Below the pieces are notes generated by a model. That model had not been told where the DNA came from. It was given only the letters and a program-made list of their open reading frames with translations, and made no database searches. A stretch of 64,000 bases of DNA, from the NCBI GenBank assembly GCA_963768775.1, contig CAVYIY010000008.1:558001-622000 (forward strand), written 5' to 3'. Shown here one piece after another: positions 1 through 8,956 of this stretch. This DNA comes from FEN-33 sp963768775. Its GTDB lineage: Archaea; Thermoplasmatota; Thermoplasmata; Methanomassiliicoccales; UBA472. The translations under genes were made by a program, and so were the position numbers. The first letter of the stretch is position 1. Every line of letters begins with the position of its first letter.

Positions 1-1
1 G

Positions 2-175
2 GAAGAGTTCACTGTAGTTATCGTCACTCACAACATGCAGCAAGCAGCACGAGTCAGTGATCATACTGCTTTCATGTACCTTGGTAAAATGGTAGAATAC
101 GGGCCCACGAAGCAGATATTCGAGACCCCGCACGAGGAGAGCACGGAACGATATGTCTCGGGTAAATTTGGATGA
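2..175 (+). CDS. pstB: Phosphate ABC transporter ATPase PstB, C-terminal end only
   Basis: This is the last 57 codons of a PstB ATPase; the gene enters from the left edge already in frame. The visible part has the H-loop region (VTHNMQQAARVSD) and the family's closing segment (MVEYGPTKQIFETP). It matches the end of the complete PstB at 19.8-20.6 kb almost position for position. It would energise phosphate import from the cytoplasmic face of the membrane. The AbrB-PhoU regulator follows 150 bases downstream on the same strand, so this is the end of a first pst operon. The catalytic Walker motifs lie outside the window. Confidence 0.93.
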   Translation, partial: EEFTVVIVTHNMQQAARVSDHTAFMYLGKMVEYGPTKQIFETPHEESTERYVSGKFG

Positions 176-325
176 AATCTTATTGAAACAGTCTAATCGA
201 TGATATTCAACAAGCCAATTTTCCATATAGAGGTATTGTCAAAAATTTCCGAATATATCCGTCCTTTATGGTATTTGAAATACGACTGTGAGAGTTAAGT
301 AATCTTTTACTGTTGATGAGGATGA

Positions 326-1444
326 ATGGAAACCAGAAAAGTCCAGGTTACCGGGAAATCTACCTTTGTTGTCTCCTTGCCTAAGAACTGGGTGACCAGG
401 GTTAGGATTCACAGTGGAGATAGCGTGGCGATGATCCCGTTGACTGATGGGACACTCTTGGTCAACCCGAATCTGACTCGCAAAGGATCCGAGGCGGTGA
501 AGAAGGTCATCTCGTTGGATGTAGATGATCTTGAACAGGTGTTTCGCAGGTTCGTAGGGGCATACTTGGCGGGCTACAGCACCATTGAGTTCAGATCGCG
601 GCACGCGATCGAGAAGGAGGTGAGGCAGACTATCCACCAGTTCTCGAAGAGCCTGATTGGCCCTGAGATAATCGAGGAAGGCCAGAACACCATCATCATG
701 CGGAACCTATTGGATGCGAGCACGTTCTCGTTGGCCAAGGGAATCAGACGAATGCATGTCATCGCTCGCGACATGCTTCTAGAAGCGATCGAAGCGCTTC
801 GCACTGGCAATATCGAAGTGGCCATTGAAGTCAAGGCAAGAGACGATGAGGTCGACAAGCTTTACTGGATGATAGCCAAGCAATACAATCTAGCGCTTAG
901 AGACTTCTCCCTGGCCGAAAAGATGCAAATCCGTCCCCCGGAAGCTCTCGGATACCTCCTTGTGGCTCGATCTTTAGAAAGGATTGCAGACCATGCTTCG
1001 AGGATTGCTGCGAATTCGCAGGAGCTGCTGACAGAAGGCCCATTGTTGGAAGATCTAGTGCAGCTCAGCGAGGCGATCGTCGCCATCTTAGATGAAGCGG
1101 TCAATGCCTTCTACAAAACTCGTTTTGATTTGTCTCATGAAACTGTAGATAAGAGTAAGACGCTCAGAAAGACGTTGCAAGAAGTGAAGAATAATCTGCT
1201 GACGTTGCATAAGGAACCAACAACAATCATTTCTCTGGCATATGTCGTCGAGAGTCTGGAACGCACACTCGCCTATGCCACCGATATCGCCGAAATAGGA
1301 ATCAACCATGAGTACTTGGTGGACTATGGTACAGACCTAGCAAGCACCATCGTGGTCCGAAACGAATCACAAGTTGCTGAACTTGCAAAGACGACAAATG
1401 AAACTGAAACCTCAGATCCAAAGTCCATATCAATGAACGGCTGA
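326..1444 (+). CDS. AbrB-PhoU fusion, phosphate-uptake regulator
   Basis: The 372-residue protein joins an N-terminal SpoVT/AbrB-type swapped-hairpin DNA-binding domain (about 1-50, with GKSTFVVSLPKNWV) to PhoU helical repeats (about 110-345, with the metal-site type pattern ERIADHASRIA). PhoU proteins restrain Pst transport and signal phosphate status; fusion to AbrB is an archaeal arrangement, so this is probably a transcription regulator that reads the transporter (inference). It lies just after pstB and converges with pstCA. A close paralogue is at 15.7-16.7 kb, beside the second Pst system. The ATG start is preceded by a purine-rich GATGAGGATGA stretch. The last 30 residues are polar and probably disordered. 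Confidence 0.9.
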   Translation: METRKVQVTGKSTFVVSLPKNWVTRVRIHSGDSVAMIPLTDGTLLVNPNLTRKGSEAVKKVISLDVDDLEQVFRRFVGAYLAGYSTIEFRSRHAIEKEVRQTIHQFSKSLIGPEIIEEGQNTIIMRNLLDASTFSLAKGIRRMHVIARDMLLEAIEALRTGNIEVAIEVKARDDEVDKLYWMIAKQYNLALRDFSLAEKMQIRPPEALGYLLVARSLERIADHASRIAANSQELLTEGPLLEDLVQLSEAIVAILDEAVNAFYKTRFDLSHETVDKSKTLRKTLQEVKNNLLTLHKEPTTIISLAYVVESLERTLAYATDIAEIGINHEYLVDYGTDLASTIVVRNESQVAELAKTTNETETSDPKSISMNG

Positions 1445-1559
1445 TCGACTCTTCCCCGAATTCCCACTTTTTTCAAGATCGGTCTTGCCGTTGTGTTTTT
1501 TTCTTTTCTAAACGAAGGCGTGCCTCCTATCAAGCTCCAAAGCCATCAATGATTCTAGC

Positions 1560-4500
1560 TTATCTAGAGTAACGTTGACTGATTATTTTTCCCACGAGAT
1601 TAAACGCGATTACAATGACTATCAGAAGAAACGCCGCAGCATAGACTTTTTGCATCAAAATGACATTGCCAACGGAAGTCTCAAAAAGATTGTAAATCAG
1701 ATTCGTCAATGAAGCCACTGGCTCAGTGACTGATGTTGTTAAATACAAGGCGAACCCCGCTGTTATAAGAATGGCGGCTGTTTCACCGATTGCGCGTCCT
1801 ATTGCCAAGAATGTCCCGCTAGTTATAGAGGGAATCGAAGTTGGGATGACAACGTTTGTTACAGTTTGCATTTTGGATGCACCAAGGGCAAGCGAAGCTT
1901 CCCGATAAGTGTTAGGAACCGTCTTGAGCCCTTCAATCGAGCTAATGTAGATCAATGGAATGATCATGATAGCTAAAGTCAGACCACCGGACAATAGCGA
2001 AAACCCGAAGTCCAGGATTAGGATGAATAGTATGAATCCGAAGGCGCCGAAAACGATAGATGGAACACTTGAAAGTGTACTAACCGAAATATATGCAATT
2101 TTAGAAAGCCAGCTGTTCGAGCGAGTGAACTCGTTGACATATATGGCTGCCATCAAAGCGATTGGGAGGGCGATGACTAGAGCCAGACCGACCAACATCA
2201 GCGAACCCGTAATAGCGTTAAGGAAACCTCCGCCACTCAATTGCGTTTCTGTTAGATACGTCAATTGGAATGCCAGACCGCCCCTCAGGATGATATCTAT
2301 GATGATATAACCTATTATCACCAAAACGATAGCAGAAACGAAGTACAATGCACCTGTGGCGATCCGATCACTGCGACGCAAGGTCCTTGGGGATTTGAAC
2401 AAATTTTTGATAGATGGGATAGAGTCAACATCATGTTTGGTCGATGACCAAAAGATGTGCCGAATTTTTCGGCCATATTGCCTCATTGAACTCTTCATCT
2501 TGACAAATCGATTGCTCTTGCTGCTTTTTTCTCTAGTGACGAGTATCAATAAGGCGTCCAAGATTAGGACAAAAATGAATAATAATAAAGCAATCGCAAA
2601 AATACCATCCCTCGCTTGTGCAGTGGAGAATACGCTCAGTAGTATTGCTGCGATTGAACTAGTCATGGTTCCCGTGGCATTAAAAACGGAACTTGGGATG
2701 TTGGCGGTAAAGCCGAGAATCATCAATACTGCCATTGTTTCTCCTATTGCTCTCCCTGTTCCAAGTATGATCGACCCTAAAATGCCAGATTTTGCTTTTC
2801 TTAGAACAACTGTTTGGATACTTTGCCATTTTGTCACGCCCAATGCCCTCGACCCCTCGATCAACTCCGATGGAACTGCTGCTAGTGCCTCGTAAGAAAG
2901 GGCCATTATTATTGGAAATATCATTATGCCCAAGACAATCGAGGCGGTCATTATGGTCCCGCCAGATTGGTAATTCCCCCTAAAGAATGGCATGAAAGAA
3001 CCAAGATAATCATTGATCAATGGATACAGGGTTTGAGCTAAGAACGGTCCGAAAGTTAACGCTCCCCAAAGCCCAAAAATAACGGAAGGAATTCCAGCAA
3101 TTATTTCCATGGTTGGCTTTACGATACGTCGCAATCTACTTGGACAATAATAGGCAAGAAAGATGGCACTTCCCAATGCCAGAGGAATAGCTATTATCAA
3201 CGCAATCGCTGAAAGTATAAAAGTTCCAGCCATTAGACCTAGTATACCAAATTGAAGCGGGCTACCTGGGGTTACGAATTGTACATCCAGTGAAGAGCCG
3301 TTAGTTAATGAGCTTTCTATCTGGTTCACCCTAAGAATTATTGTGGCCGTACCGTTCCCGTCTAGCCAGATCATAGAACCATTATGGATAGGTTGTATCG
3401 CACTTCCATTCAAGATTGAGGCCGAAGCGTTGAGGCCACTTGAAGGGATTATTGATTTAAAGATCACATATTTGACCCCACCCTGATTAATAGTAATGTT
3501 CCAATGGGTCGTATGACCGAGCGAAACAGGAATTGGACCTGAAATTTCAGGATATATAAATTGATCATTTATTATATTTAAGGTGATTATCAAGATAGCT
3601 AATTCACGATAGTCCACCAGTGAAGTCGCGGTCAAATTGATTTGGAAGATGCCATTAGATTGGCTCAGCATCCTTGGAATCAGACTGCAATTTAGAGTCT
3701 CCCCTGCCAATAGATGGATGATTGCACTATTGATTGTATAATTCCACTCAGGGACATTTAAGGATGGATGGAAAATCGATGATGAATTAATACTTATCAG
3801 GAAATCGCTATCTTTAATGCCAGTGTTCGTTAGGCCAATCGGAATGGAGATTTGCGAGGAGCCTGAATTTTGAACGTTCAGGAACATTTGGTTTTCAATG
3901 AAATCGAATCCGTCGTTGGCTACGATCAATTTGATGGCGTAATTCTTGACCTTGCCGACCTCGTCTCCAATAGTTATCGAAACCGAATAATTTCCAAGAC
4001 TGTTCGACGTCAGAGTGGCCCTGATAGTTGCTGATCGCCCAGCTTCCAGATTAATTCGGTGCGAACTTAACATGAAATCGATACCAGCGTCGTGTGAAGA
4101 TGTGATTTCATAAGAATCGTTCAAGGCACCATTGTTTGTAATAGTTAGATTGATCCACCTTTCACTACTCGGGGCCATATGCACTATTGTATTGAATATT
4201 GATAAATTGAAATCATAAGGATTAGATATTACCGTTAAATTGAGGGAGCCAACATTATCGGGTTGATTATAAGGTTCAAATTCGGAAGTAGTTAGCATGT
4301 GAATCGGATCGTTTTCATAGAGCCCGGCCGTTCCTTCGCTGCCCACAACGGCTATTAGCAGGATTACAACACAAATCAGCGCGATTGTTGATCCCTTAAA
4401 AATACCGATGAGACCTCTCTCATTGAATCTGAATATCGAGAGGATCGATATCTCCACCACTAACAAAATGGCAACCAGAAAGATCTGAACAGATTCACGG

Positions 4501-4757
4501 ACAACCGAAGTATTCAGAAAGGATGATGGATTGAATATCAAGCCTGTAAAAGCCACTAGGAAGAATTGAAATTGCCATAGAACGACGGTTCTCCTAATTC
4601 CTTTCTTTATTTGAAAAAACAAGATCACCTCGGCAATGACCAATGGGAAGATTGAAACCAAGCTAAATCCGTTTTGAAGACAGAAGAAAATTAACAGCAA
4701 AAATGATGCGAATTGCAATCCAGAAATGTAGGTTCCTTTTCTAGTTACTTCATTCAT
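1560..4757 (-). CDS. PstC-PstA single-chain phosphate permease with large ectodomain
   Basis: This 1065-residue protein holds both Pst permeases. Residues 1-141 contain about four membrane helices. Residues 145-500 form an extracytoplasmic Asn/Ser/Thr-rich beta domain resembling tandem NEW3/CARDB-like modules. Residues 500-745 are PstC, with the EAA loop near 623-640 (VPSELIEGSRALG). A basic linker runs to about 797, and residues 797-1065 are PstA, with its EAA loop near 942-962. PstC and PstA are normally two proteins of about 300 residues, as at 18.0-19.8 kb here. The gene lies downstream of the pilin-anchored pstS on the same strand, 150 bases away, and probably shares its function. The ATPase partner would be the PstB at the left edge or the one at 19.8 kb. 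The reading frame is intact throughout, which argues against an assembly artefact. Confidence 0.9.
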   Translation of the reverse strand: MNEVTRKGTYISGLQFASFLLLIFFCLQNGFSLVSIFPLVIAEVILFFQIKKGIRRTVVLWQFQFFLVAFTGLIFNPSSFLNTSVVRESVQIFLVAILLVVEISILSIFRFNERGLIGIFKGSTIALICVVILLIAVVGSEGTAGLYENDPIHMLTTSEFEPYNQPDNVGSLNLTVISNPYDFNLSIFNTIVHMAPSSERWINLTITNNGALNDSYEITSSHDAGIDFMLSSHRINLEAGRSATIRATLTSNSLGNYSVSITIGDEVGKVKNYAIKLIVANDGFDFIENQMFLNVQNSGSSQISIPIGLTNTGIKDSDFLISINSSSIFHPSLNVPEWNYTINSAIIHLLAGETLNCSLIPRMLSQSNGIFQINLTATSLVDYRELAILIITLNIINDQFIYPEISGPIPVSLGHTTHWNITINQGGVKYVIFKSIIPSSGLNASASILNGSAIQPIHNGSMIWLDGNGTATIILRVNQIESSLTNGSSLDVQFVTPGSPLQFGILGLMAGTFILSAIALIIAIPLALGSAIFLAYYCPSRLRRIVKPTMEIIAGIPSVIFGLWGALTFGPFLAQTLYPLINDYLGSFMPFFRGNYQSGGTIMTASIVLGIMIFPIIMALSYEALAAVPSELIEGSRALGVTKWQSIQTVVLRKAKSGILGSIILGTGRAIGETMAVLMILGFTANIPSSVFNATGTMTSSIAAILLSVFSTAQARDGIFAIALLLFIFVLILDALLILVTREKSSKSNRFVKMKSSMRQYGRKIRHIFWSSTKHDVDSIPSIKNLFKSPRTLRRSDRIATGALYFVSAIVLVIIGYIIIDIILRGGLAFQLTYLTETQLSGGGFLNAITGSLMLVGLALVIALPIALMAAIYVNEFTRSNSWLSKIAYISVSTLSSVPSIVFGAFGFILFILILDFGFSLLSGGLTLAIMIIPLIYISSIEGLKTVPNTYREASLALGASKMQTVTNVVIPTSIPSITSGTFLAIGRAIGETAAILITAGFALYLTTSVTEPVASLTNLIYNLFETSVGNVILMQKVYAAAFLLIVIVIAFNLVGKIISQRYSR

Positions 4758-4796
4758 GCTGTGGAGGGTTTAGGAAATTTGCCCTGGTTAATGTTA

Positions 4797-4808
4797 ATCT
4801 ATATAGAA
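4797..4808 (-). promoter_or_regulatory. TATA box for pstCA
   Basis: On the minus strand a CTATATAGA element is centred about 45 bases upstream of the pstCA ATG. Transcription would start near 4778 and leave a leader of about 20 bases. It suggests pstCA can be transcribed separately from pstS. Confidence 0.45.
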
Positions 4809-4908
4809 AAGGTGAAATCTAGTCAGTAATTACCTGATGGATGCGACTTGCATAAGGCAATAAAGAAGGAGAATATGAAAAGGTTTGAAACTTAAGGAAT
4901 TCACCGAT

Positions 4909-5961
4909 TTACCCAGTCTGGAAGACGCTGGTGAACCCAGTGGCCTTGCAGCAGTTTATGTTGTTGGCAGGGTCGGTCACGTAACTAATGAAGGCCGCTG
5001 CCGATGCAGATGGTGCACCATTTGTGACCAGGAGCAAGGGGTGCCAGAGTGTGTATGCGCCTAAGCTAATCTGCCCGTTAACGGCGTGTATGATGTTCTT
5101 GGCGGTTGCCGCAAATTGGTGTGCCGCTACTGTTACATCGACACCCCAGCTGAACGGTATAGCTACGGACGTCCCAAGAGTGGTGACCATTCCCGCTGTG
5201 GCGAACCCGATACCATCCTTGTCTGCGGTAACTGCAGATATCATTGCTGGGTTGCCGTTTACACCGGTTGCCCCGGTTTTGAGAGGCAGGACCTTTGCAA
5301 TTCCCAATCCGAGCTGGGAGAAGGCATCCTGAGTTCCAGAGCTATCAGCCCTTTGGTAGACGTTGAGCGGATCTGTGCGGTGGGAATCAGATGCATTGCT
5401 TCCCGTAATGGCGGACTCTAAATCTCCCCAGGTTGCGAACTTCGCGTGGCCGTTGACTCCATAGATTCCATCAGCTATGGCCATGTCCATGTAAGGGGTA
5501 GTATTAAACCCGTGGTAGGTGGCCGCGGCTTGTCCTATGAACACAGCAACACCATCATAGGCGACGGTCGTGACCTGCAGAGCCGGGTAGGCGGTGGATG
5601 TTCCAGCTGCAACCGCATCCAGCGGATCGGAGATCATGCCGATATCGCACTTCTTCTGTTCGATGGCAAGAAGACCTGCACCGGATCCGATGCCGTCAAC
5701 GGTCACCTTATAGTTCGTGGTGTTGGCCATGTACCATTGGACCATCGTGTTCATGAAATCAGTTACGGTCGTGCTTCCTGCCAGCGTCAGCTGCGTTGGC
5801 TGGTTGTTGGTACCGATGCTATCGGTAATGCCATTCTGCCATCCGTTCTCCCAGACCCATAGTGCCGACACGGCGGTGACGGCGACTACGATCAATAGCA
5901 GAGTGGCGACGACAGGCGAGATGGCCTCGACGTCCTTCTTCATTTTTTTCCACATCTTCAT
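4909..5961 (-). CDS. pstS: Phosphate-binding protein PstS fused to a type IV pilin N-terminus
   Basis: This 350-residue protein starts with a basic segment, then ISPVVATLLLIVVAV and a conserved W-V-W-E-N-G, which is a textbook euryarchaeal type IV pilin (class III) signal rather than a lipoprotein or Sec signal. From about residue 55 a periplasmic-binding-protein domain of the PstS type follows in normal order: LAGSTTVTDFM, GIGSGAG, then RADSSGTQDAF (the phosphate-binding SSGT loop), ending near GFTSVF. Prepilin peptidase would cut after the basic segment and leave the hydrophobic helix to anchor or polymerise the protein. It is divergent from the pilus ATPase at 6215 and upstream of pstCA. 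A good ribosome site (GGAGGT) lies ahead of the ATG. Family assignment is firm; polymerisation is inferred. Confidence 0.9.
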   Translation of the reverse strand: MKMWKKMKKDVEAISPVVATLLLIVVAVTAVSALWVWENGWQNGITDSIGTNNQPTQLTLAGSTTVTDFMNTMVQWYMANTTNYKVTVDGIGSGAGLLAIEQKKCDIGMISDPLDAVAAGTSTAYPALQVTTVAYDGVAVFIGQAAATYHGFNTTPYMDMAIADGIYGVNGHAKFATWGDLESAITGSNASDSHRTDPLNVYQRADSSGTQDAFSQLGLGIAKVLPLKTGATGVNGNPAMISAVTADKDGIGFATAGMVTTLGTSVAIPFSWGVDVTVAAHQFAATAKNIIHAVNGQISLGAYTLWHPLLLVTNGAPSASAAAFISYVTDPANNINCCKATGFTSVFQTG

Positions 5962-6149
5962 TCGAATTACCTCCGTTTTTTGAAAATGGTTTAATCATGA
6001 CCCAGGAACCCCAGGCCACACGAGGGGCAAATGCCTCCCCCGAGAATGTCAAGAGAACGAGCATATTTCTGGCTTGCACAAATGAAAAAAATAGCCGCTC
6101 CACCAGTAATTTCGATAATGACAACCGCTGCAAGAAATTCAAGACATTC

Positions 6150-6166
6150 CGTCTATATAGATATCA
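6150..6166 (-). promoter_or_regulatory. Probable TATA element between pstS and the pilus ATPase
   Basis: CTATATAGATATC lies in the 253-base divergent intergenic region. Read on the minus strand it would place a pstS transcript start about 165 bases ahead of the pstS ATG, a long leader. A separate TTTAATAT at 6186-6193 is well spaced for the plus-strand ATPase gene, whose ATG is at 6215. Confidence 0.4.
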
Positions 6167-6214
6167 TTCAATAATGTCCCAATTCTTTAATATTGCGTAA
6201 CCGTCCAAGCGTAT

Positions 6215-7978
6215 ATGGCAAGTGTGCTGGACGGTATCTCAAGCAAGTTTCATTTTCGAGAAAAACCGGCAAGCGCAAATGAACCATTGTTTGATGATAA
6301 GAAACGCGAGTTAATAAAGAAAAAATCAAAGGAGCTTGATATCGTTTTCTTAGGTTCAACAGACGTCTCCGAGAAATTGGCACAGCAAGAGGCGATGTCG
6401 TTCATGCGCAGCGAGCGTGACCATGAACGTACCAAGGTCGACATTACCTATCCCATATCACCTCCATTCTCGTTTATCAACATCGTCTTCGACCGCAAGG
6501 TCGGAGAGTATCATTACATGGTAAAAGAGCCCCGCCTCACAGAAGAGGACAAGGCAACCTTGAAATTAGTCCGTGATAAAATCGAGGCCTCCATGGACCA
6601 GGACGAGATGCCCCAGATCGAAGGCAATATGTTCAATCGCTCGAGACAATTGAGCGAGTACCTTCGACAACGATTCGATAAGATCATCTATCTATTTGAC
6701 ATCAAGATCGATGAACGAAAGAAACCCATAATAATCTATTATCTGGAACGGGAACTTCTAGGCTTTGGCATGAGCGATGCCGTGCTCAATGATCCCTACA
6801 TAGAAGATGCGAGCTGCAATGGTCCGAACGCACCGCTCTTCGTCTATCACCGCGTCTTCGGATCGATGAAGACCAATGTGAGCTACCAGAATGAGCTGGA
6901 GCTCAATAAGTATGTGATCAAGCTTGCCCAGATCTCAGGTAAGCATATCTCAGTCTATCAACCGATATTGGATGCCACTCTAACAGATGGTAGCAGGATT
7001 AACCTTACCTTGGGATCGGAAGTGACCAGGAAAGGCTCGACTTTTACCATACGTAAGTTCTCCTATGATCCCATATCGCCGATCGATTTGCTACGTTTGG
7101 GCTCGGTCTCCGCCTTAGAACTCGCCTACTTCTGGACACTTATTGAAAACAAGAGGTCTATTCTCATCTCCGGAGGAACGGCCAGCGGCAAGACCACTTT
7201 ACTGAACGCGCTCTGCATGTTCATCAGGCCGGAAGACAAGATTGTCTCGATCGAGGACACGCCCGAGATTCATATAGACCATTCGAATTGGATTCAATCG
7301 ATCTCAAGGACCGGATATGGAACAGCGAGTGGCATCGGAGGGGCTTCAGGGATTACTCAGCAGGGGCTATCTGCACCAGGCACAGTCAGCCTTTATGATC
7401 TTTTAGTGGCCGCTCTTCGACAAAGACCTGAATATGTTATCGTGGGAGAGGTTCGAGGCAAGGAGGCTTTCACACTGTTCCAAGCGATATCCGTTGGGCA
7501 TGCCTCGATGAGCACGGTTCATGCGGGAAACATCGATGAATTGCTCCACCGCGTGGAGAACGAGCCTATGAACATCCCTCGAGTGCTATTCCAATCCCTT
7601 GACGTAGTCGCTTTCCAAGCCCAGGTAATGCTAGGAAATCAAAGGGTTCGTAGAATAAAAGGCATTTCTGAAATCCTTGCGGTCGAGAGCACCACCAATA
7701 ACCTCCTGACCAATAGCGCCTTTACCTGGAATCCAAAAAATGATGACTTCACCTTTAGCGGCAGGAGCTTCTCTCTGGAGGAGATGGCTCGTGAAACGGG
7801 AAGAAACATTGACGAAGTGATCAAAGAGATGCATCGAAAGGAAAGCTACCTACGAATGATGAATGCAAAGAACATTAGCTATTATAAGGATGTTAGCAAA
7901 GCTATCAATGCTTATTATGTCGACCCAGAATTGGCGATTGCTGAGCTCGCATGCGCGAATAAGAGGCCAATGGGATGA
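6215..7978 (+). CDS. Type II/IV secretion system ATPase (TadA/GspE/ArlI family)
   Basis: A 587-residue hexameric secretion ATPase that drives assembly of archaeal pilus-like structures. Residues 1-290 form the variable N-terminal region. The catalytic core has Walker A at about 320-328 (GGTASGKTT), an Asp box with EDTPE at about 347-351, Walker B around 404-416 (RPEYVIVGEVRGKEA) and the His box at about 428-438 (GHASMSTVHAG). All key motifs look intact. The next gene, a TadC-like membrane protein, overlaps its stop by 4 bases (ATGA), and a second one follows, giving a translationally coupled assembly operon. The divergent neighbour is the pilin-type PstS, so phosphate-binding pilins may be a substrate (inference). 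Confidence 0.93.
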   Translation: MASVLDGISSKFHFREKPASANEPLFDDKKRELIKKKSKELDIVFLGSTDVSEKLAQQEAMSFMRSERDHERTKVDITYPISPPFSFINIVFDRKVGEYHYMVKEPRLTEEDKATLKLVRDKIEASMDQDEMPQIEGNMFNRSRQLSEYLRQRFDKIIYLFDIKIDERKKPIIIYYLERELLGFGMSDAVLNDPYIEDASCNGPNAPLFVYHRVFGSMKTNVSYQNELELNKYVIKLAQISGKHISVYQPILDATLTDGSRINLTLGSEVTRKGSTFTIRKFSYDPISPIDLLRLGSVSALELAYFWTLIENKRSILISGGTASGKTTLLNALCMFIRPEDKIVSIEDTPEIHIDHSNWIQSISRTGYGTASGIGGASGITQQGLSAPGTVSLYDLLVAALRQRPEYVIVGEVRGKEAFTLFQAISVGHASMSTVHAGNIDELLHRVENEPMNIPRVLFQSLDVVAFQAQVMLGNQRVRRIKGISEILAVESTTNNLLTNSAFTWNPKNDDFTFSGRSFSLEEMARETGRNIDEVIKEMHRKESYLRMMNAKNISYYKDVSKAINAYYVDPELAIAELACANKRPMG

Positions 7979-8916
7979 AACCATTCGGCAAGAGATCTAA
8001 GTCCAAGAAAGAGACACTAAAAGAGTCCTCAGTGGAGAAGCGTTTCTGGAAATGGTTCGAGGCGTTTTCTTTCAGGGCTCTTGGTCGTCGCCTTGGTGAA
8101 AATAACAAGAACATGATATTGGCTGAAAAACTCCGCCGGGCGAATCTCTCTCTGACTCCTGGTCTTTATACGGCCATGATAATATTGGCAGCAGTAATAG
8201 CGGCTGCAGTAAGCATATTCGCTTCATTCATTTTATTCTTCTTGATACTGAATCTAAGTGCAGCACTCATCATAACGATAATAATAGTGATTATAGCAAC
8301 TGGAATGGCAGCCGCGATCCTCCCGATGTCGGTGAGCATGCGCATTTCAAATCGGAAGGCCAAGATTGATCACGAATTGCCTTTCACGCTCTCTGAGCTT
8401 TCTATCATAGCTAGTACCGGCCTTTCACCTGTCCAGGTGATTAGGAGGATGGCCAATCGCTCGCAGAACGAAGCTATGATGAACGAGTTCCGCAAGATTG
8501 TTTATAAAATCGACATCGAGGGAAAGGACATAATCACATCACTAGGAGAGACTGCCAAGGAGACACCCTCTGAATCATTTCGGGAAACGCTTTGGGATCT
8601 ATCCAACATGATACATCAGGGTGGCGACCTGGATGAGTACCTGCGCATCAAAGCTGATGAGATAATGTCGATGAAGAGGGACTTACAACGCGAGTTCATC
8701 GACAAGCTGTCCAACATTTCTGACATCTATATCACGTTGGTATTGGTCGGCGCACTCTTCGTGGTTATCGCTGCCTTCCTAATCGATGCCTTGAACAGTT
8801 CCTTCGATGGCATCGATTCAAATACGTTGCTAATTATGCTAACCTTCTTCATTATTCCAGTTGCCGCGATAGCGATCGGGTTGGTGGTTACCTCTGCATT
8901 CTCCAAGACAGACTGA
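7975..8916 (+). CDS. TadC/GspF-like pilus assembly membrane protein 1
   Basis: A 313-residue platform protein of the type II secretion F (T2SSF) family. A basic cytoplasmic N-terminus is followed by two long hydrophobic segments (about 58-120), a cytoplasmic helical T2SSF domain (about 125-235, including SEFRETLWDL-type helices and GGDLDEYL), and two C-terminal membrane segments (about 245-310). It would form the inner-membrane base on which the ATPase acts. The start ATG overlaps the ATPase stop. It pairs with the next gene, as TadB/TadC pairs do. Confidence 0.88.
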   Translation: MKPFGKRSKSKKETLKESSVEKRFWKWFEAFSFRALGRRLGENNKNMILAEKLRRANLSLTPGLYTAMIILAAVIAAAVSIFASFILFFLILNLSAALIITIIIVIIATGMAAAILPMSVSMRISNRKAKIDHELPFTLSELSIIASTGLSPVQVIRRMANRSQNEAMMNEFRKIVYKIDIEGKDIITSLGETAKETPSESFRETLWDLSNMIHQGGDLDEYLRIKADEIMSMKRDLQREFIDKLSNISDIYITLVLVGALFVVIAAFLIDALNSSFDGIDSNTLLIMLTFFIIPVAAIAIGLVVTSAFSKTD

Positions 8917-8956
8917 AACGCGTAAAAGACCCTTCGCATCAATCGTAGCTCTCAGC

